Source of the DNA: CBDATA01 sp965202845
GTDB lineage: Bacteria; Acidobacteriota; Vicinamibacteria; Marinacidobacterales; Marinacidobacteraceae
Assembly: GCA_965202845.1 (NCBI GenBank)
Contig: OZ241856.1
Span: 124,001 to 188,000, forward strand
Direction of reading: 5' to 3'
DNA: 64,000 nt
Under the pieces are notes generated by a model. The model did no database searches. It was not told the origin of the DNA and worked only from the letters and a program-made list of their open reading frames with translations. Position numbers and translations under genes: made by a program. This document shows positions 24,907 to 33,395 of the stretch, one piece after another. Numbering within the stretch: position 1 is the first letter of the stretch; every line of letters starts with the position of its first letter.

Positions 24907-26793
24907 ATGCCCGGACTCCTCCTCCTGCTTCTCGGCGTCCAGGCGGCGGCGCCGGACCGCTCGCCCTGGCCCTCCTTCCGGGGTCCCTTCGCTTCGGGGA
25001 TCGCCGACGGCCAGAACCCGCCCGTCGAGTGGAACGCCGAGACCGGCCACAACATCCAGTGGAGCGCCCGGGTCCCCGGACTCGGCCACTCCAGCCCGGT
25101 GGTCCAGGGCGACCTCATCTTCCTCACCAGCGCGGTCAGCGACGATCCCGATCCGGTCTTCCGCTACGGGACCGACGGCCGGCAGGACCGTCGCTCCGAC
25201 CGGGAGCGGAACACCTGGTTCGTGTACGCCCTCCACCGGGACACCGGGGAAGTGGTCTGGGAGCGCGAGGCGGCCCGCGGCCCCCCGGCCATCCAGCGCC
25301 ACCCGAAGAACAGCTACGCCTCCGCCACCCCGGCGACCGACGGCGAGTCGCTGGTGACCCTGTTCGCCGACGGGACGCTCGCCGCCTACGATCTCCAGGG
25401 GAACCGGCGCTGGCGGGTGGACCTCGGCCCGCTCGATTCCGGCGCCTCCTACGACGCGAGCTACCAGTGGGGCGCGGCCAGCTCCCCGATCCTCTGGCGG
25501 AACCTCGCCATCGTCCAGGCCGACCAGCAGCAGGGATCCTTCCTCGCCGCCTTCGACCTCGAGACCGGCGAGGAGGCCTGGCGCGTCGAACGCGACCTGA
25601 TCTCCGCCTTCGCCACCCCGACCGTCCATGCCGGCCCCGGACGCGCCGAGCTCATCACCAACGGCGCCGGGGTCATGCACGGGTACGACCCGGCGACCGG
25701 CGCCGAGCTCTGGCGGATGTCCGGAAGCTCCTTCAACACCACGCCCACCCCGGTGGTGCGGGACGGACTCATCTACCTGACCAGCGGCTACCGCTTCCGG
25801 CCCATCTTCGCGGTCCGGCTGGGCGCGGTCGGGGACATCTCGCTTCCGGAGGGCGCGACTTCGAGCGCGAGCGTGGCCTGGAGCTCGCCCAGGGACGGCC
25901 CCTACATGGCTTCGCCGCTGGTCTACCGGGGGCATCTCCATGTGGTCTCCGCCGGCGGAGTGCTGACCGTCTTCGACGCCCGGACCGGGGAGCGGGCGTA
26001 CAAGCGCCGGATCGGCGAACGCGGCGGCGCCTACACCGCCTCGCCGGTCGCCGCCGACGGCCGGATCTACCTGACCAGCGAAGACGGGGACATCTTCGTG
26101 ATCCGGGCCGGCGCCGCCTACGAGCTGCTCGCGGTCAATCCGATGGGGGCGGTCTGCCTCGCCACCCCGGCGATCTCGGACGGGCAGCTGTTCGTGCGCA
26201 CCACCCAGGGGCTGGTGGCGACCGCCCGGGGCATCGCCCCGGCGCGGGCCGCGTCGGGCGCCCCCTTCACCCCGTTCCCCGCCGAGCTGGATGCGACGGC
26301 CGAGCTTCCGCTGGACGACTTCGAGGACGGCGACCTGTTCTCCCACACCGGGGTGCGCTGGCAGACATTCACGAACGGGGTGTCCACCGCCGACCTGAGC
26401 CTCTCGGATGGCGCCGCCCGGCTGGAAGGCGTCCTCGCCGCCGGCGCCGCCCGCGGGCCGCTGGCCCAGATGTACCAGCCCTTCGACCGGGGCGCCGCGC
26501 CGGTTGACCTCCGGAATCTCGGCGGCGTCCGGGTTTCGGCACGGGGCAGCCATCCTTTCCGGCTGACGATCCGCTGCGACGGCGTCGAGTACGGCGCCGA
26601 ACTGGCGGCCGCCGCCGACTGGCGGGACTACCGGTTGACGCCCGGGGAGTTCGAGCCGCCGTCGTGGAGCGGCGCGGCGTGCGACGGGATGTACTTCTCG
26701 CGGCGCGGCGCAGCGGACCTCGGGCCCTTCTGGTTCGAGGTGGACCGGATCACCCTGTTCGGGAGCGAAACGGCGGAAGCCGCCCGTAGGTGA
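24907..26793 (+). CDS. Secreted PQQ-binding-like beta-propeller protein
   Basis: A 628-residue protein with a short hydrophobic signal (LLLLLLGVQAAA) and the WPSFRGPFASGIADGQNPP opening seen in PQQ-like propeller proteins of Acidobacteriota and Planctomycetes. Repeated blades follow (LVTLFADGTLAAYDLQGNRRW, VLTVFDARTGERAYKRRIG, IYLTSEDGDIFVIRAG). The last 170 residues form a separate beta-rich domain of carbohydrate-binding or jelly-roll type. Such proteins are often annotated as PQQ-dependent but usually lack proof of cofactor binding. It starts 4 bases after pncB, though a functional link to NAD salvage is not evident. Its 3' end overlaps the convergent DUF418 gene by 44 bases. Confidence 0.82.
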   Translation: MPGLLLLLLGVQAAAPDRSPWPSFRGPFASGIADGQNPPVEWNAETGHNIQWSARVPGLGHSSPVVQGDLIFLTSAVSDDPDPVFRYGTDGRQDRRSDRERNTWFVYALHRDTGEVVWEREAARGPPAIQRHPKNSYASATPATDGESLVTLFADGTLAAYDLQGNRRWRVDLGPLDSGASYDASYQWGAASSPILWRNLAIVQADQQQGSFLAAFDLETGEEAWRVERDLISAFATPTVHAGPGRAELITNGAGVMHGYDPATGAELWRMSGSSFNTTPTPVVRDGLIYLTSGYRFRPIFAVRLGAVGDISLPEGATSSASVAWSSPRDGPYMASPLVYRGHLHVVSAGGVLTVFDARTGERAYKRRIGERGGAYTASPVAADGRIYLTSEDGDIFVIRAGAAYELLAVNPMGAVCLATPAISDGQLFVRTTQGLVATARGIAPARAASGAPFTPFPAELDATAELPLDDFEDGDLFSHTGVRWQTFTNGVSTADLSLSDGAARLEGVLAAGAARGPLAQMYQPFDRGAAPVDLRNLGGVRVSARGSHPFRLTIRCDGVEYGAELAAAADWRDYRLTPGEFEPPSWSGAACDGMYFSRRGAADLGPFWFEVDRITLFGSETAEAARR

Positions 26794-27994
26794 GGGCGCG
26801 CCAGCCCCACTCGAGCGGGCCGCTCCGGAACCTTCGCAACCAGATCGGCGAGAGCAGGAGCTGGAACGCCCATACGGCGAACACGATCCCGAGCTGGCCG
26901 ACCCGGTCCACCTGGCCGAAGAGTCCCAGCCCGTGCCCGTAGAAGACGCCGGTGCAGATCAGCGTCTGGAGGATGTAGTTGGTGAACGCCATCCGGCCGG
27001 TCGCGGCCAGCCGGTCCTGGAGCGCCGGCAGGAAGCGCCGCCGCACCGCGAGCATGGCCAGGGACATGTAGGCGATCGCCATGAGCGGAGCGCCGAAGGT
27101 GTTGAACACCGAACCCGAAAACATGGAGATCCGCCAGTCCCAGTCGCCGAGGAAGTTCCACCAGACCCCCCAGAGGACGAAAGGCAATCCCGCCATGCAG
27201 AGGGCGGCGAACCACCCGTAGAAGCGGTCGCTCCGCTCCGCCTGGATCAGTCCCATGCGGTAGAACGCCATCCCGATCAGCATCGCGCCGGTGCTGAACC
27301 AGAGCGCGAAGGCCGGCAGCACCACCGCCTGCATCTCGAACGACTGCGCCGCCCGCTGCGGCTGCTGTTCGAGCCAGCCGCCCCGCCAGGCTTCGGCCTC
27401 CGCCTCGAGCACCGCGGGATGCGGCGCCCATGCGGACTGGAGCTCCGCCACCACCTCCCCCGGCACGTTCGGGGACAGGACGGCGGCGCCGATCGCCAGG
27501 TTCATCACGCAGGGGACGAGGATCAGCACGAGGCCGACGCCGAAGAGCGCCACCGGAGTCCTCCGACGGAGCAGGCGGGCGAGCAGGTACGCCAGGGACC
27601 CGCACACCGCGTAGGTCACCAGGATGTCGCCGGGCCACAGGAGGTAGGCGTGCGCCATCCCGAACAGCAGGAGCCAGCCCATCCGCCGGAAGTGCCGGGG
27701 GCCCGGGGCGCCGCCGCGAGCCGCCTGCCGGTCCGCGAAAAGACACATCCCGGCCCCGAACAGCATCGAGAACAGAGTGAGGAATTTGGCCTCGGCGAAC
27801 ACATGGACCAGAAGCCAGACCGCCTGGTTGGCGCCGGTGAAGTCGCCCCACAGGGTGGGATTGAGGTAGGTCGCCGACGGCATCGAAAAGAGCCGGATGT
27901 TGACCAGCAGGATGCCCAGGACGGCGATCCCGCGCAGCACGTCGAGGCTCCGGATGCGCTCCCCGGCGCCGACCGGTCCGGCGTCGGCGGGCAC
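26750..27994 (-). CDS. DUF418 multi-pass membrane protein (YeiB-like)
   Basis: A 414-residue polytopic membrane protein. IRSLDVLRGIAVLGILLVNI is the N-terminal signature of DUF418/YeiB proteins, and the C-terminal half contains AFTNYILQTLICTGVFYGHGLGLFG and QLGIVFAVWAFQLLLSPIWL, the DUF418 domain proper. About eight to ten hydrophobic helices are visible. Function is unknown; some relatives resemble acyltransferases. The GTG start at 27994 directly abuts the xer stop (TGAGTG), so it is the last gene of the dprA-topA-xer operon. Confidence 0.88.
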   Translation of the reverse strand: MPADAGPVGAGERIRSLDVLRGIAVLGILLVNIRLFSMPSATYLNPTLWGDFTGANQAVWLLVHVFAEAKFLTLFSMLFGAGMCLFADRQAARGGAPGPRHFRRMGWLLLFGMAHAYLLWPGDILVTYAVCGSLAYLLARLLRRRTPVALFGVGLVLILVPCVMNLAIGAAVLSPNVPGEVVAELQSAWAPHPAVLEAEAEAWRGGWLEQQPQRAAQSFEMQAVVLPAFALWFSTGAMLIGMAFYRMGLIQAERSDRFYGWFAALCMAGLPFVLWGVWWNFLGDWDWRISMFSGSVFNTFGAPLMAIAYMSLAMLAVRRRFLPALQDRLAATGRMAFTNYILQTLICTGVFYGHGLGLFGQVDRVGQLGIVFAVWAFQLLLSPIWLRRFRSGPLEWGWRALTYGRLPPFRSRTG

Positions 27995-28903
27995 TCAGGA
28001 GGAGCCGGAGGCGCGCGGATGCGTGTTCCGGTACACCGCAAACAGCCGTGCGGTGGAGATGTGGGTGTACGTCTCGGTGGTCGCCAGGCTCCGGTGGCCC
28101 AGCAGCTCCTGGATCGCCCGGAGGTCGGCGCCGCGGTCCAGGAGGTGGGTCGCGAACGCATGCCGCAGGGTGTGGGGCGAGACCTTGCCGGCGAGCCGGG
28201 CGATGCCGGCCTCGCCCAGATACCGCTTCACGATGGTCCGCACCGAGCGGTCCGAGAGCCGCCCGCCCCGGGCGTTCAGGAAGAGCGCGTCGGGGTCCGG
28301 GTTCGGCAGGCGGTCGCGCCGGGCGAGCCACTCCCCGAGCGCGTCGTCGGCGACTTCGCCGAAGGGAATCAGGCGCTCGCGCCCGCCCTTTCCGAACACC
28401 CGGAAGATGCGGTCGCGCCGGTTGACGTCCTGGAGGTCCAGCGCCGCCAGCTCCGCGACCCGGGCTCCGGTTCCGTAGAGGAGCTCGAGCGCCGCCCGAT
28501 CCCGCGCCCCCAGCGGGGTTTCCGGGTTCGGCGCCTCGATCAGCCGCGCCGCTTCGTCCTCCTCCATGCGGGTCGGAATCCGGCGGGGGAGTTTCGGGGA
28601 GCGCACCGCTTTCGCCGGGCTCCGGCCTCCGCCCGCCCGCTCCAGATGGCGGAAGAAGGCCCGGAGCGCGGAGAGCTTGCGGGACACGCTCGAACGCCGG
28701 AGGCCGCGCCGGTTCAGGTCGGCCAGGAAGTCGCGGACCGTCTCGATCCGCATCGGGTCGCCCCCGGCTTCGCTCTCGGCGAACGCGATGAACTGGTCCA
28801 GGTCGCTGCCGTAGCTCCGCACGGTGGCGGGCGATGCGCCGCGCCGCTCCCGGAGGTCGCGCAGGAAGGCGCCGACCTGGTCCCGGAGGCGAATCCGCGT
28901 CAC
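27995..28903 (-). CDS. Tyrosine recombinase, XerC/XerD type
   Basis: A 302-residue protein with an N-terminal SAM-like core-binding domain (FLRDLRERRGASPATVRSYG) and a C-terminal catalytic domain. The catalytic residues are recognisable in GTGARVAEL (Arg), GKGGRERLIPF (Lys), HTLRHAFATHLL (His/Arg), LGHRSLATTETYTH (His and nucleophilic Tyr). Xer recombinases resolve chromosome dimers at dif. Whether this is XerC, XerD or a sole XerA-like enzyme cannot be told here. GTG 28903 overlaps the topA stop (GTGA). The longer frame upstream is a topA shadow. Confidence 0.92.
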   Translation of the reverse strand: MTRIRLRDQVGAFLRDLRERRGASPATVRSYGSDLDQFIAFAESEAGGDPMRIETVRDFLADLNRRGLRRSSVSRKLSALRAFFRHLERAGGGRSPAKAVRSPKLPRRIPTRMEEDEAARLIEAPNPETPLGARDRAALELLYGTGARVAELAALDLQDVNRRDRIFRVFGKGGRERLIPFGEVADDALGEWLARRDRLPNPDPDALFLNARGGRLSDRSVRTIVKRYLGEAGIARLAGKVSPHTLRHAFATHLLDRGADLRAIQELLGHRSLATTETYTHISTARLFAVYRNTHPRASGSS

Positions 28904-31143
28904 TTCGCCGCGGCGCGGGACCGCTTCTTTTTCCTCGCCGCCGCTTTTTTCTTCCCGGCGCGCTTCGGCGACGGCTTGATGTACGAACACTTGGGGAAGC
29001 CGCTGCATCCGACGAAGGGTCCCCGGCGGCTCTGGCGCTTCACCAGCGGCTCGCCGCATTCGGGGCAATTCTCGCCGACCTTTTCGGGGGGCGCCTTGGC
29101 GACCGGCCGCCCCTCCCGGATCTGGATAATCGTCTTGCAGTCGGGATACCGGGTGCAGCCGAGGAAGGGGCCGAAACGCCCCCGGCGGCTCGCCATCTCC
29201 GCTCCGCACTCGGGGCAGGGCGAGATGTCCTCGACCAGCTCCTCGCCGCCGTCCAGCGAGCGGCTGCCCCGGCATTCGGGATAGCCGAGGCATCCCAGGA
29301 ACTTCTCGCCGCCGCTCCAGCGAATCGCCATCTGGCGTTGGCACTGGTCGCAGACCTCGGCGGTCGGCAGGCTCTTCAGCCGCGGCATGTCCGACTTGGC
29401 GCGCTCAAGGTCGCGCACGAACTCGCTGTAGAACGCCTCCAGCGCCTCGGTGTAGTTGGCCTCCCCCTGCTCGATGCGGTCGAGATGGGCCTCCATCGCC
29501 GCTGTGTAGCGCACGTTGATGAGATCGTCGAAGCTCAGGGTCAGCAGGTCGCTCACCAGCATCCCGACCTCGGTGGGCGCGAACACCCGGCTCCTGGTGC
29601 GCACGTACTCGCGCTGCTTGATCTTGCGGAGGATGGGGACGTAGGTGCTCGGCCGGCCGATCCCGTTCTCCTCCAGCTTGCGGATCAGGCTCGCCTCGCT
29701 ATAGCGGCGCGGCGGCGCGGTGAAATGCCGGGTCGGCACGATCTCCCGAAGCTGCAGCTCCTGCTCCGCCTGGAGCGGCGGGAGGATCTGCTTTCCCTCG
29801 TCATCCCCGCCGCCGTCTTCCCGGGTCTCCTGGTAGAGCGCGCGGTAGCCCTGCTCCAGCAGGACCGAACCGACCGCCGTCAGACGGTCCGGCGGCGCGC
29901 CGAATCCGGGAATCTCCGGAACCGGCGTTCCGGCCGGCGGCGTGGCGGCGATGACCGCGCGGGTGCGCAGCGAAACCGCCGGACGCATCTGGGAGGCCAC
30001 GAAGCGCTCCCAGACGATCCGGTAGAGCCGGGCCTGGTCCTCGTTCAGGAACCGGGCGATTTCCTTCGGGTCCCGGAGCGTCGAGGTCGGGCGGATCGCC
30101 TCGTGCGCGTCCTGGGCGCCCTTCCGGCTCCGGTAGCGGTTGGGCTTGTCGGGGACGGCGTCGGCGCCGAAGCGGGCGCCGATCGTCTCGCGGACCTCCC
30201 GGATCGCCTGCTCCGAGACCCGGGTGGAGTCGGTGCGGAGATAGGTGATGAGGCCGACCCGTTCGCCGGAACCCAGGTCCACCCCCTCGTAGAGCGACTG
30301 CGCCGCCTTCATGGTGCGGGCGGCGGGGAAGCCGAACGCCGAAGCGGCCTGGCGCTGCATGGTGCTGGTGATGAACGGCGGCGGCGGGTGGTGCTGGCGC
30401 CGCGAAGACTCCACGCTCTCCACCCGGAACGCACAGGCGGAAAGCGCGGCGCGGATCCGCTCGGCGGTCGCCTCGTCGGGAATCCGCCTTTTCCCGAGGT
30501 CGGCCTTGGCGGTGAAGGGTTTTTCCTCCCCGGTCCGGAGGCGCGCCTCGATGTTCCAGTACTCCTCGACGGTGAAGGCGCGGATCTCCCGCTCGCGCTC
30601 GCAGATGAGCCGGAGCGCCACCGACTGGACCCGCCCGGCCGAGAGGCGTCCGGCCAGCTTGCGCGAGATCAGCGGGGAGATCTTGTAGCCGACGATCCGG
30701 TCCAGCACCCGACGGGTCTGCTGCGCCTTGACCCGGTTCTGGTCGATGTCTCCCGCCTCGCCGAGCGCCTTCTGGATCGCCGGCCGGGTGATCTCCTGGA
30801 AGCTCATGCGCTTGATGGGAACCTGGTGTCCGGCGCCCAGGACCGCCTCGAATTCCTCGGCGAGGTCGTGGCTGATGGCCTCTCCCTCGCGGTCCGGGTC
30901 GGTGGCGAGGTAGATCGCGGACGCCTTGCGCGCCTTGGCCTTGAGCTCCTTCAGGATGCGGGCGCGGTCGGGGACGACCACGAACTGCGGGCGGAAGCCG
31001 TTTTCGATGTCCACCGCGAGGCCGGAGCCCGGCAGGTCCCGGACGTGGCCTCCGGAAGCCATCACCTGGTAGCCGGATCCCAGGAATTTTTCGATGGTGC
31101 GGGCCTTGGCGGCGGACTCGACGATGACGAGGGTGGGTTTCAT
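28900..31143 (-). CDS. topA: DNA topoisomerase I
   Basis: A 747-residue type IA topoisomerase. It has the N-terminal TOPRIM domain (LVIVESAAKARTIEKFLG, YLATDPDREGEAI), core helices with RAKAQQTRRVLDRIVGY-type residues, and the active-site block GLITYLRTDSTR with Tyr301. At the C-terminus three C4 zinc ribbons are seen (CDQCQ..CLGYPEC, CPECG..CTRYPDC, CPECG..CSGFPKC), followed by a Lys/Arg-rich tail. It relaxes negative supercoils. The ATG at 31143 overlaps the dprA stop (ATGA). Confidence 0.97.
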   Translation of the reverse strand: MKPTLVIVESAAKARTIEKFLGSGYQVMASGGHVRDLPGSGLAVDIENGFRPQFVVVPDRARILKELKAKARKASAIYLATDPDREGEAISHDLAEEFEAVLGAGHQVPIKRMSFQEITRPAIQKALGEAGDIDQNRVKAQQTRRVLDRIVGYKISPLISRKLAGRLSAGRVQSVALRLICEREREIRAFTVEEYWNIEARLRTGEEKPFTAKADLGKRRIPDEATAERIRAALSACAFRVESVESSRRQHHPPPPFITSTMQRQAASAFGFPAARTMKAAQSLYEGVDLGSGERVGLITYLRTDSTRVSEQAIREVRETIGARFGADAVPDKPNRYRSRKGAQDAHEAIRPTSTLRDPKEIARFLNEDQARLYRIVWERFVASQMRPAVSLRTRAVIAATPPAGTPVPEIPGFGAPPDRLTAVGSVLLEQGYRALYQETREDGGGDDEGKQILPPLQAEQELQLREIVPTRHFTAPPRRYSEASLIRKLEENGIGRPSTYVPILRKIKQREYVRTRSRVFAPTEVGMLVSDLLTLSFDDLINVRYTAAMEAHLDRIEQGEANYTEALEAFYSEFVRDLERAKSDMPRLKSLPTAEVCDQCQRQMAIRWSGGEKFLGCLGYPECRGSRSLDGGEELVEDISPCPECGAEMASRRGRFGPFLGCTRYPDCKTIIQIREGRPVAKAPPEKVGENCPECGEPLVKRQSRRGPFVGCSGFPKCSYIKPSPKRAGKKKAAARKKKRSRAAAK

Positions 31144-32054
31144 TGCGGGCGGGGGCAGTGTAATGGCGGGAGTTCCTCGAGGATTTCGTCCACCGAAGTC
31201 ACGAGGCAGGCGCCGGAGCGGATCAGGGCGTGGCAGCCGCGGCTGGCCTCCGCATGAATCGGCCCCGGAACCGCGAACACCTCGCGATTGTTGTCCGCCG
31301 CCTGGCGCGCGGTCGAGAGCGAGCCGCTGCGCTCCGCCGCCTCCACCACCAGCGTCCCCAGCGCGAGGCCGGCGACGATCCGGTTGCGGCGGGGGAAATG
31401 CCGGGGCAGGGGCGCGCTTCCCGGAGGGAATTCGGTGACCACCGCTCCCCGGGCGGCGATCCGGCGGGCGAGCCCGGCGTGTTCCGGCGGGTACATCCGG
31501 TCGTGCGACGACCCCAGCGCCGCGATGGTGATCCCGTCCGCCTGCAGGGCGCCGCGGTGCGCCGCGCCGTCGACGCCGCGGGCGAGTCCGCTGACGACCG
31601 GGAAGCCGGCTCCGGCGAGTCCGGCGGCGAAGGCATGCGCCAGGTCGAGGCCGTAGCGGGTGGCGCGCCGGGCGCCGACCACCGCGACCGAGGGCGCGGC
31701 CAGATCGGCGTCCCCCAGCACGTCGAGGACGAGCGGCGGCGCGCCGATTTCGCCGAGAAGGGGCGGATAGCCGGCGGCGCCCCGGACCAGCAGGCGGCGG
31801 CCGGCCTTGCGGACCGCCCGGATCCAGGCGTCGGCGCCCTTGAGCGCCTGGGCGCCCGGCGTCCTTCCGGCGCGCCGCAGCCTCCAGGCGGCCTCGGTCG
31901 CCGACTCCGGCAGGTCGGGTCGCTCCCGGAGTCGCTCCCGGATCGGGGGATCCTCGATCGCAAGCGCGAGCAGCAACCGGAGGTCCCGGGGCTCCAGGTC
32001 TTCGGGAAAGCAGGCGGATTCGTTTCGCAGATGGATCTTCCACATGGAAGACAT
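31140..32054 (-). CDS. dprA: DNA-processing protein DprA (Smf)
   Basis: A 304-residue protein with an N-terminal SAM-like helical region and the DprA Rossmann fold: VAVVGARRATRYGLDLA, VVSGLARGVDGAAHRGAL, SGSLSTARQAADNNREVFAVPGP. DprA loads RecA on incoming ssDNA during natural transformation. The usual C-terminal winged-helix domain is not evident; the protein ends soon after the Rossmann fold. Start ATG 32054 (MSSMWKIHL) or ATG 32045. It is first in the dprA-topA-xer-DUF418 operon. Confidence 0.95.
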   Translation of the reverse strand: MSSMWKIHLRNESACFPEDLEPRDLRLLLALAIEDPPIRERLRERPDLPESATEAAWRLRRAGRTPGAQALKGADAWIRAVRKAGRRLLVRGAAGYPPLLGEIGAPPLVLDVLGDADLAAPSVAVVGARRATRYGLDLAHAFAAGLAGAGFPVVSGLARGVDGAAHRGALQADGITIAALGSSHDRMYPPEHAGLARRIAARGAVVTEFPPGSAPLPRHFPRRNRIVAGLALGTLVVEAAERSGSLSTARQAADNNREVFAVPGPIHAEASRGCHALIRSGACLVTSVDEILEELPPLHCPRPQ

Positions 32055-32098
32055 ACACGCGCGACCACGGATTTTGTTGCGTCGCGCCCCAATTTGGT

Positions 32099-32125
32099 GG
32101 GGAAAATGGGGAAAACCAGGGAAAA
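32099..32125. repeat. Three short direct repeats in divergent intergenic region
   Basis: GGGGAAAA occurs at 32099-32106 and 32108-32115, and GGGAAAA at 32119-32125. They lie in the 140-base gap between dprA (-) and the TPR gene (+). Regular spacing of about one helical turn suggests a protein-binding array, but no matching regulator is encoded nearby. Confidence 0.3.
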
Positions 32126-32194
32126 CGCTACTATCGGGGGGGCTCGGGACGGAAGGGCCCGGTCCGTTTTTTGCTCTCCACGGGGGGAAACGCA

Positions 32195-32584
32195 ATGGCA
32201 AGCACTCGAACCTTGTTGCTTCTGGCGACGCTGGCGGCGATGCCGGCGGTCGCCCAGGAGGATGAGGAGCGCGCCGCGCGGGAAAACCGGTTCGGAGTGG
32301 ATGTGGCGGGGCGCGGCCTCTGGCGGGAAGCCGTCTACCGGTGGGAGCGGGCGGTGGAGCTCGATCCGCGCAACCCCAAGGCGTACAACAATCTGGGGGT
32401 GGCCTACGAGCGCGCCGGGCAGTTCGAGGAGGCGCTTTCCGCCTACCAGCGGGCGCTCGAGCTGCTGCCCGCCAGCGACCAGATCCGTCAGAACTACGAG
32501 CTGTTCCGCGAGGCGTATGAACGCAAGCAGCGACGGGACCGGGAGGCGGCCCGCTCCGCGGAAGATCCCGGGTCGGGGAGCTGA
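32195..32584 (+). CDS. Small secreted TPR protein
   Basis: A 129-residue protein with a signal peptide (TLLLLATLAAMPAVAQ) and one and a half to two TPR units: GRGLWREAVYRWERAVELDP, then PKAYNNLGVAYERAGQFEEALSAYQRALEL. The C-terminus is charged. ATG 32195 follows a GGGGGGAAA stretch that may act as ribosome-binding site. Its stop overlaps the ATG of the lipoprotein gene (TGATG), so the two and the following peptidase gene look like one operon. Confidence 0.82.
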   Translation: MASTRTLLLLATLAAMPAVAQEDEERAARENRFGVDVAGRGLWREAVYRWERAVELDPRNPKAYNNLGVAYERAGQFEEALSAYQRALELLPASDQIRQNYELFREAYERKQRRDREAARSAEDPGSGS

Positions 32585-33384
32585 TGGCGTCCGGAGTGGT
32601 CCCGCTTCGCCGGTTCGCGGCCGCCTTTTTGCTCCTGGCGCTCGCCGGGTGCGCGGCGGGGCCGTGGATCGAAGTGCCGGTGGAGATTCCGATCGACGCC
32701 AAGCTGGACCTTTCCGGCTACAGCCGGGTGCTGGTGGGCAGCTTCGTGACTCGGACCAACGAATCGCTGGACCTGGACCGGGAGACCTCCCGGCTGCTCC
32801 GGAACCAGCTGCGGGTCAACTCCAGGCTCCAGGTGATCGACGCCGAGCTGGAGAGCCTGGGGGACTTTTCGGACGCCGCGCTCGAGGAGAGCGGCCTCGA
32901 GGCGACCTTCGCGCAGATGGCGGACGAGGCGGTGGCGGTCGGGGACGAGATTTCGCGCCAGGAGTGGATCGAGCTGGAGCAGGACAAGCTGCTGGAGGAC
33001 CAGGAGCACTGGCGCCTGCTGGGCGAGGAGTTCCAGGAGCCGCTCATCGTGAGCGGCCGCCTCCGGTTCCAGGCCGAGGAGCGCTCGGGCTTCGCGCGCC
33101 GGGATCGCTACGTGCGGGACGCCTTCAACCGCCAGCGGCTGGTGCGCAGCAGCCAGTTCCAGGAACGCAACGCCTACACCTTCACCGCCGAGTTCCATTT
33201 CATCGATGGCGCCAGCGGACGCACCATCCATCGCGAGCGATTCACCGAGGAGGTCATCTTCGGGAGGGACGAGGAGAGCTCGGCGCTCTCCTCCTACTTC
33301 GAGCTCATGGACAGGATCCTTCCGAACTTCCTGAGCATCGTCTCGCCGCAGACCTTCCGGGGAACGCGCTTCCTGCTGCGCTGA
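32584..33384 (+). CDS. Predicted lipoprotein of unknown function
   Basis: A 266-residue protein with a lipoprotein signal: hydrophobic stretch then LALAGC, placing the lipidated Cys at about residue 22. The mature part is acidic and mixed alpha/beta. YSRVLVGSFVTRTNESLDL suggests the opening strand of a LpoB/CsgG-like or FlgO-like fold, but this is weak and no function is assigned. It overlaps the TPR gene and lies 11 bases before the peptidase-barrel gene, which points to joint work at the outer membrane. Confidence 0.75.
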   Translation: MASGVVPLRRFAAAFLLLALAGCAAGPWIEVPVEIPIDAKLDLSGYSRVLVGSFVTRTNESLDLDRETSRLLRNQLRVNSRLQVIDAELESLGDFSDAALEESGLEATFAQMADEAVAVGDEISRQEWIELEQDKLLEDQEHWRLLGEEFQEPLIVSGRLRFQAEERSGFARRDRYVRDAFNRQRLVRSSQFQERNAYTFTAEFHFIDGASGRTIHRERFTEEVIFGRDEESSALSSYFELMDRILPNFLSIVSPQTFRGTRFLLR

Positions 33385-33395
33385 AAGGGGAGAAT

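Noticed and set aside
27995..28903. Integrase marking a mobile element or integron
   Set aside because: Its coupling to topA and dprA, absence of att repeats or an adjoining tRNA, and standard length fit a housekeeping Xer recombinase.
32099..32125. MraZ-type operator (TGGGN repeats with 10-base period)
   Set aside because: The repeats are GGGGAAAA, spacing is 9 and about 11 bases, and no mraZ/mraW cluster is present.
31230..33395. Upstream extension of the peptidase-barrel frame across dprA, TPR and lipoprotein genes
   Set aside because: The signal peptide directly after GTG 33396 and the AAAGGGGA site fix the start; the rest is shadow.
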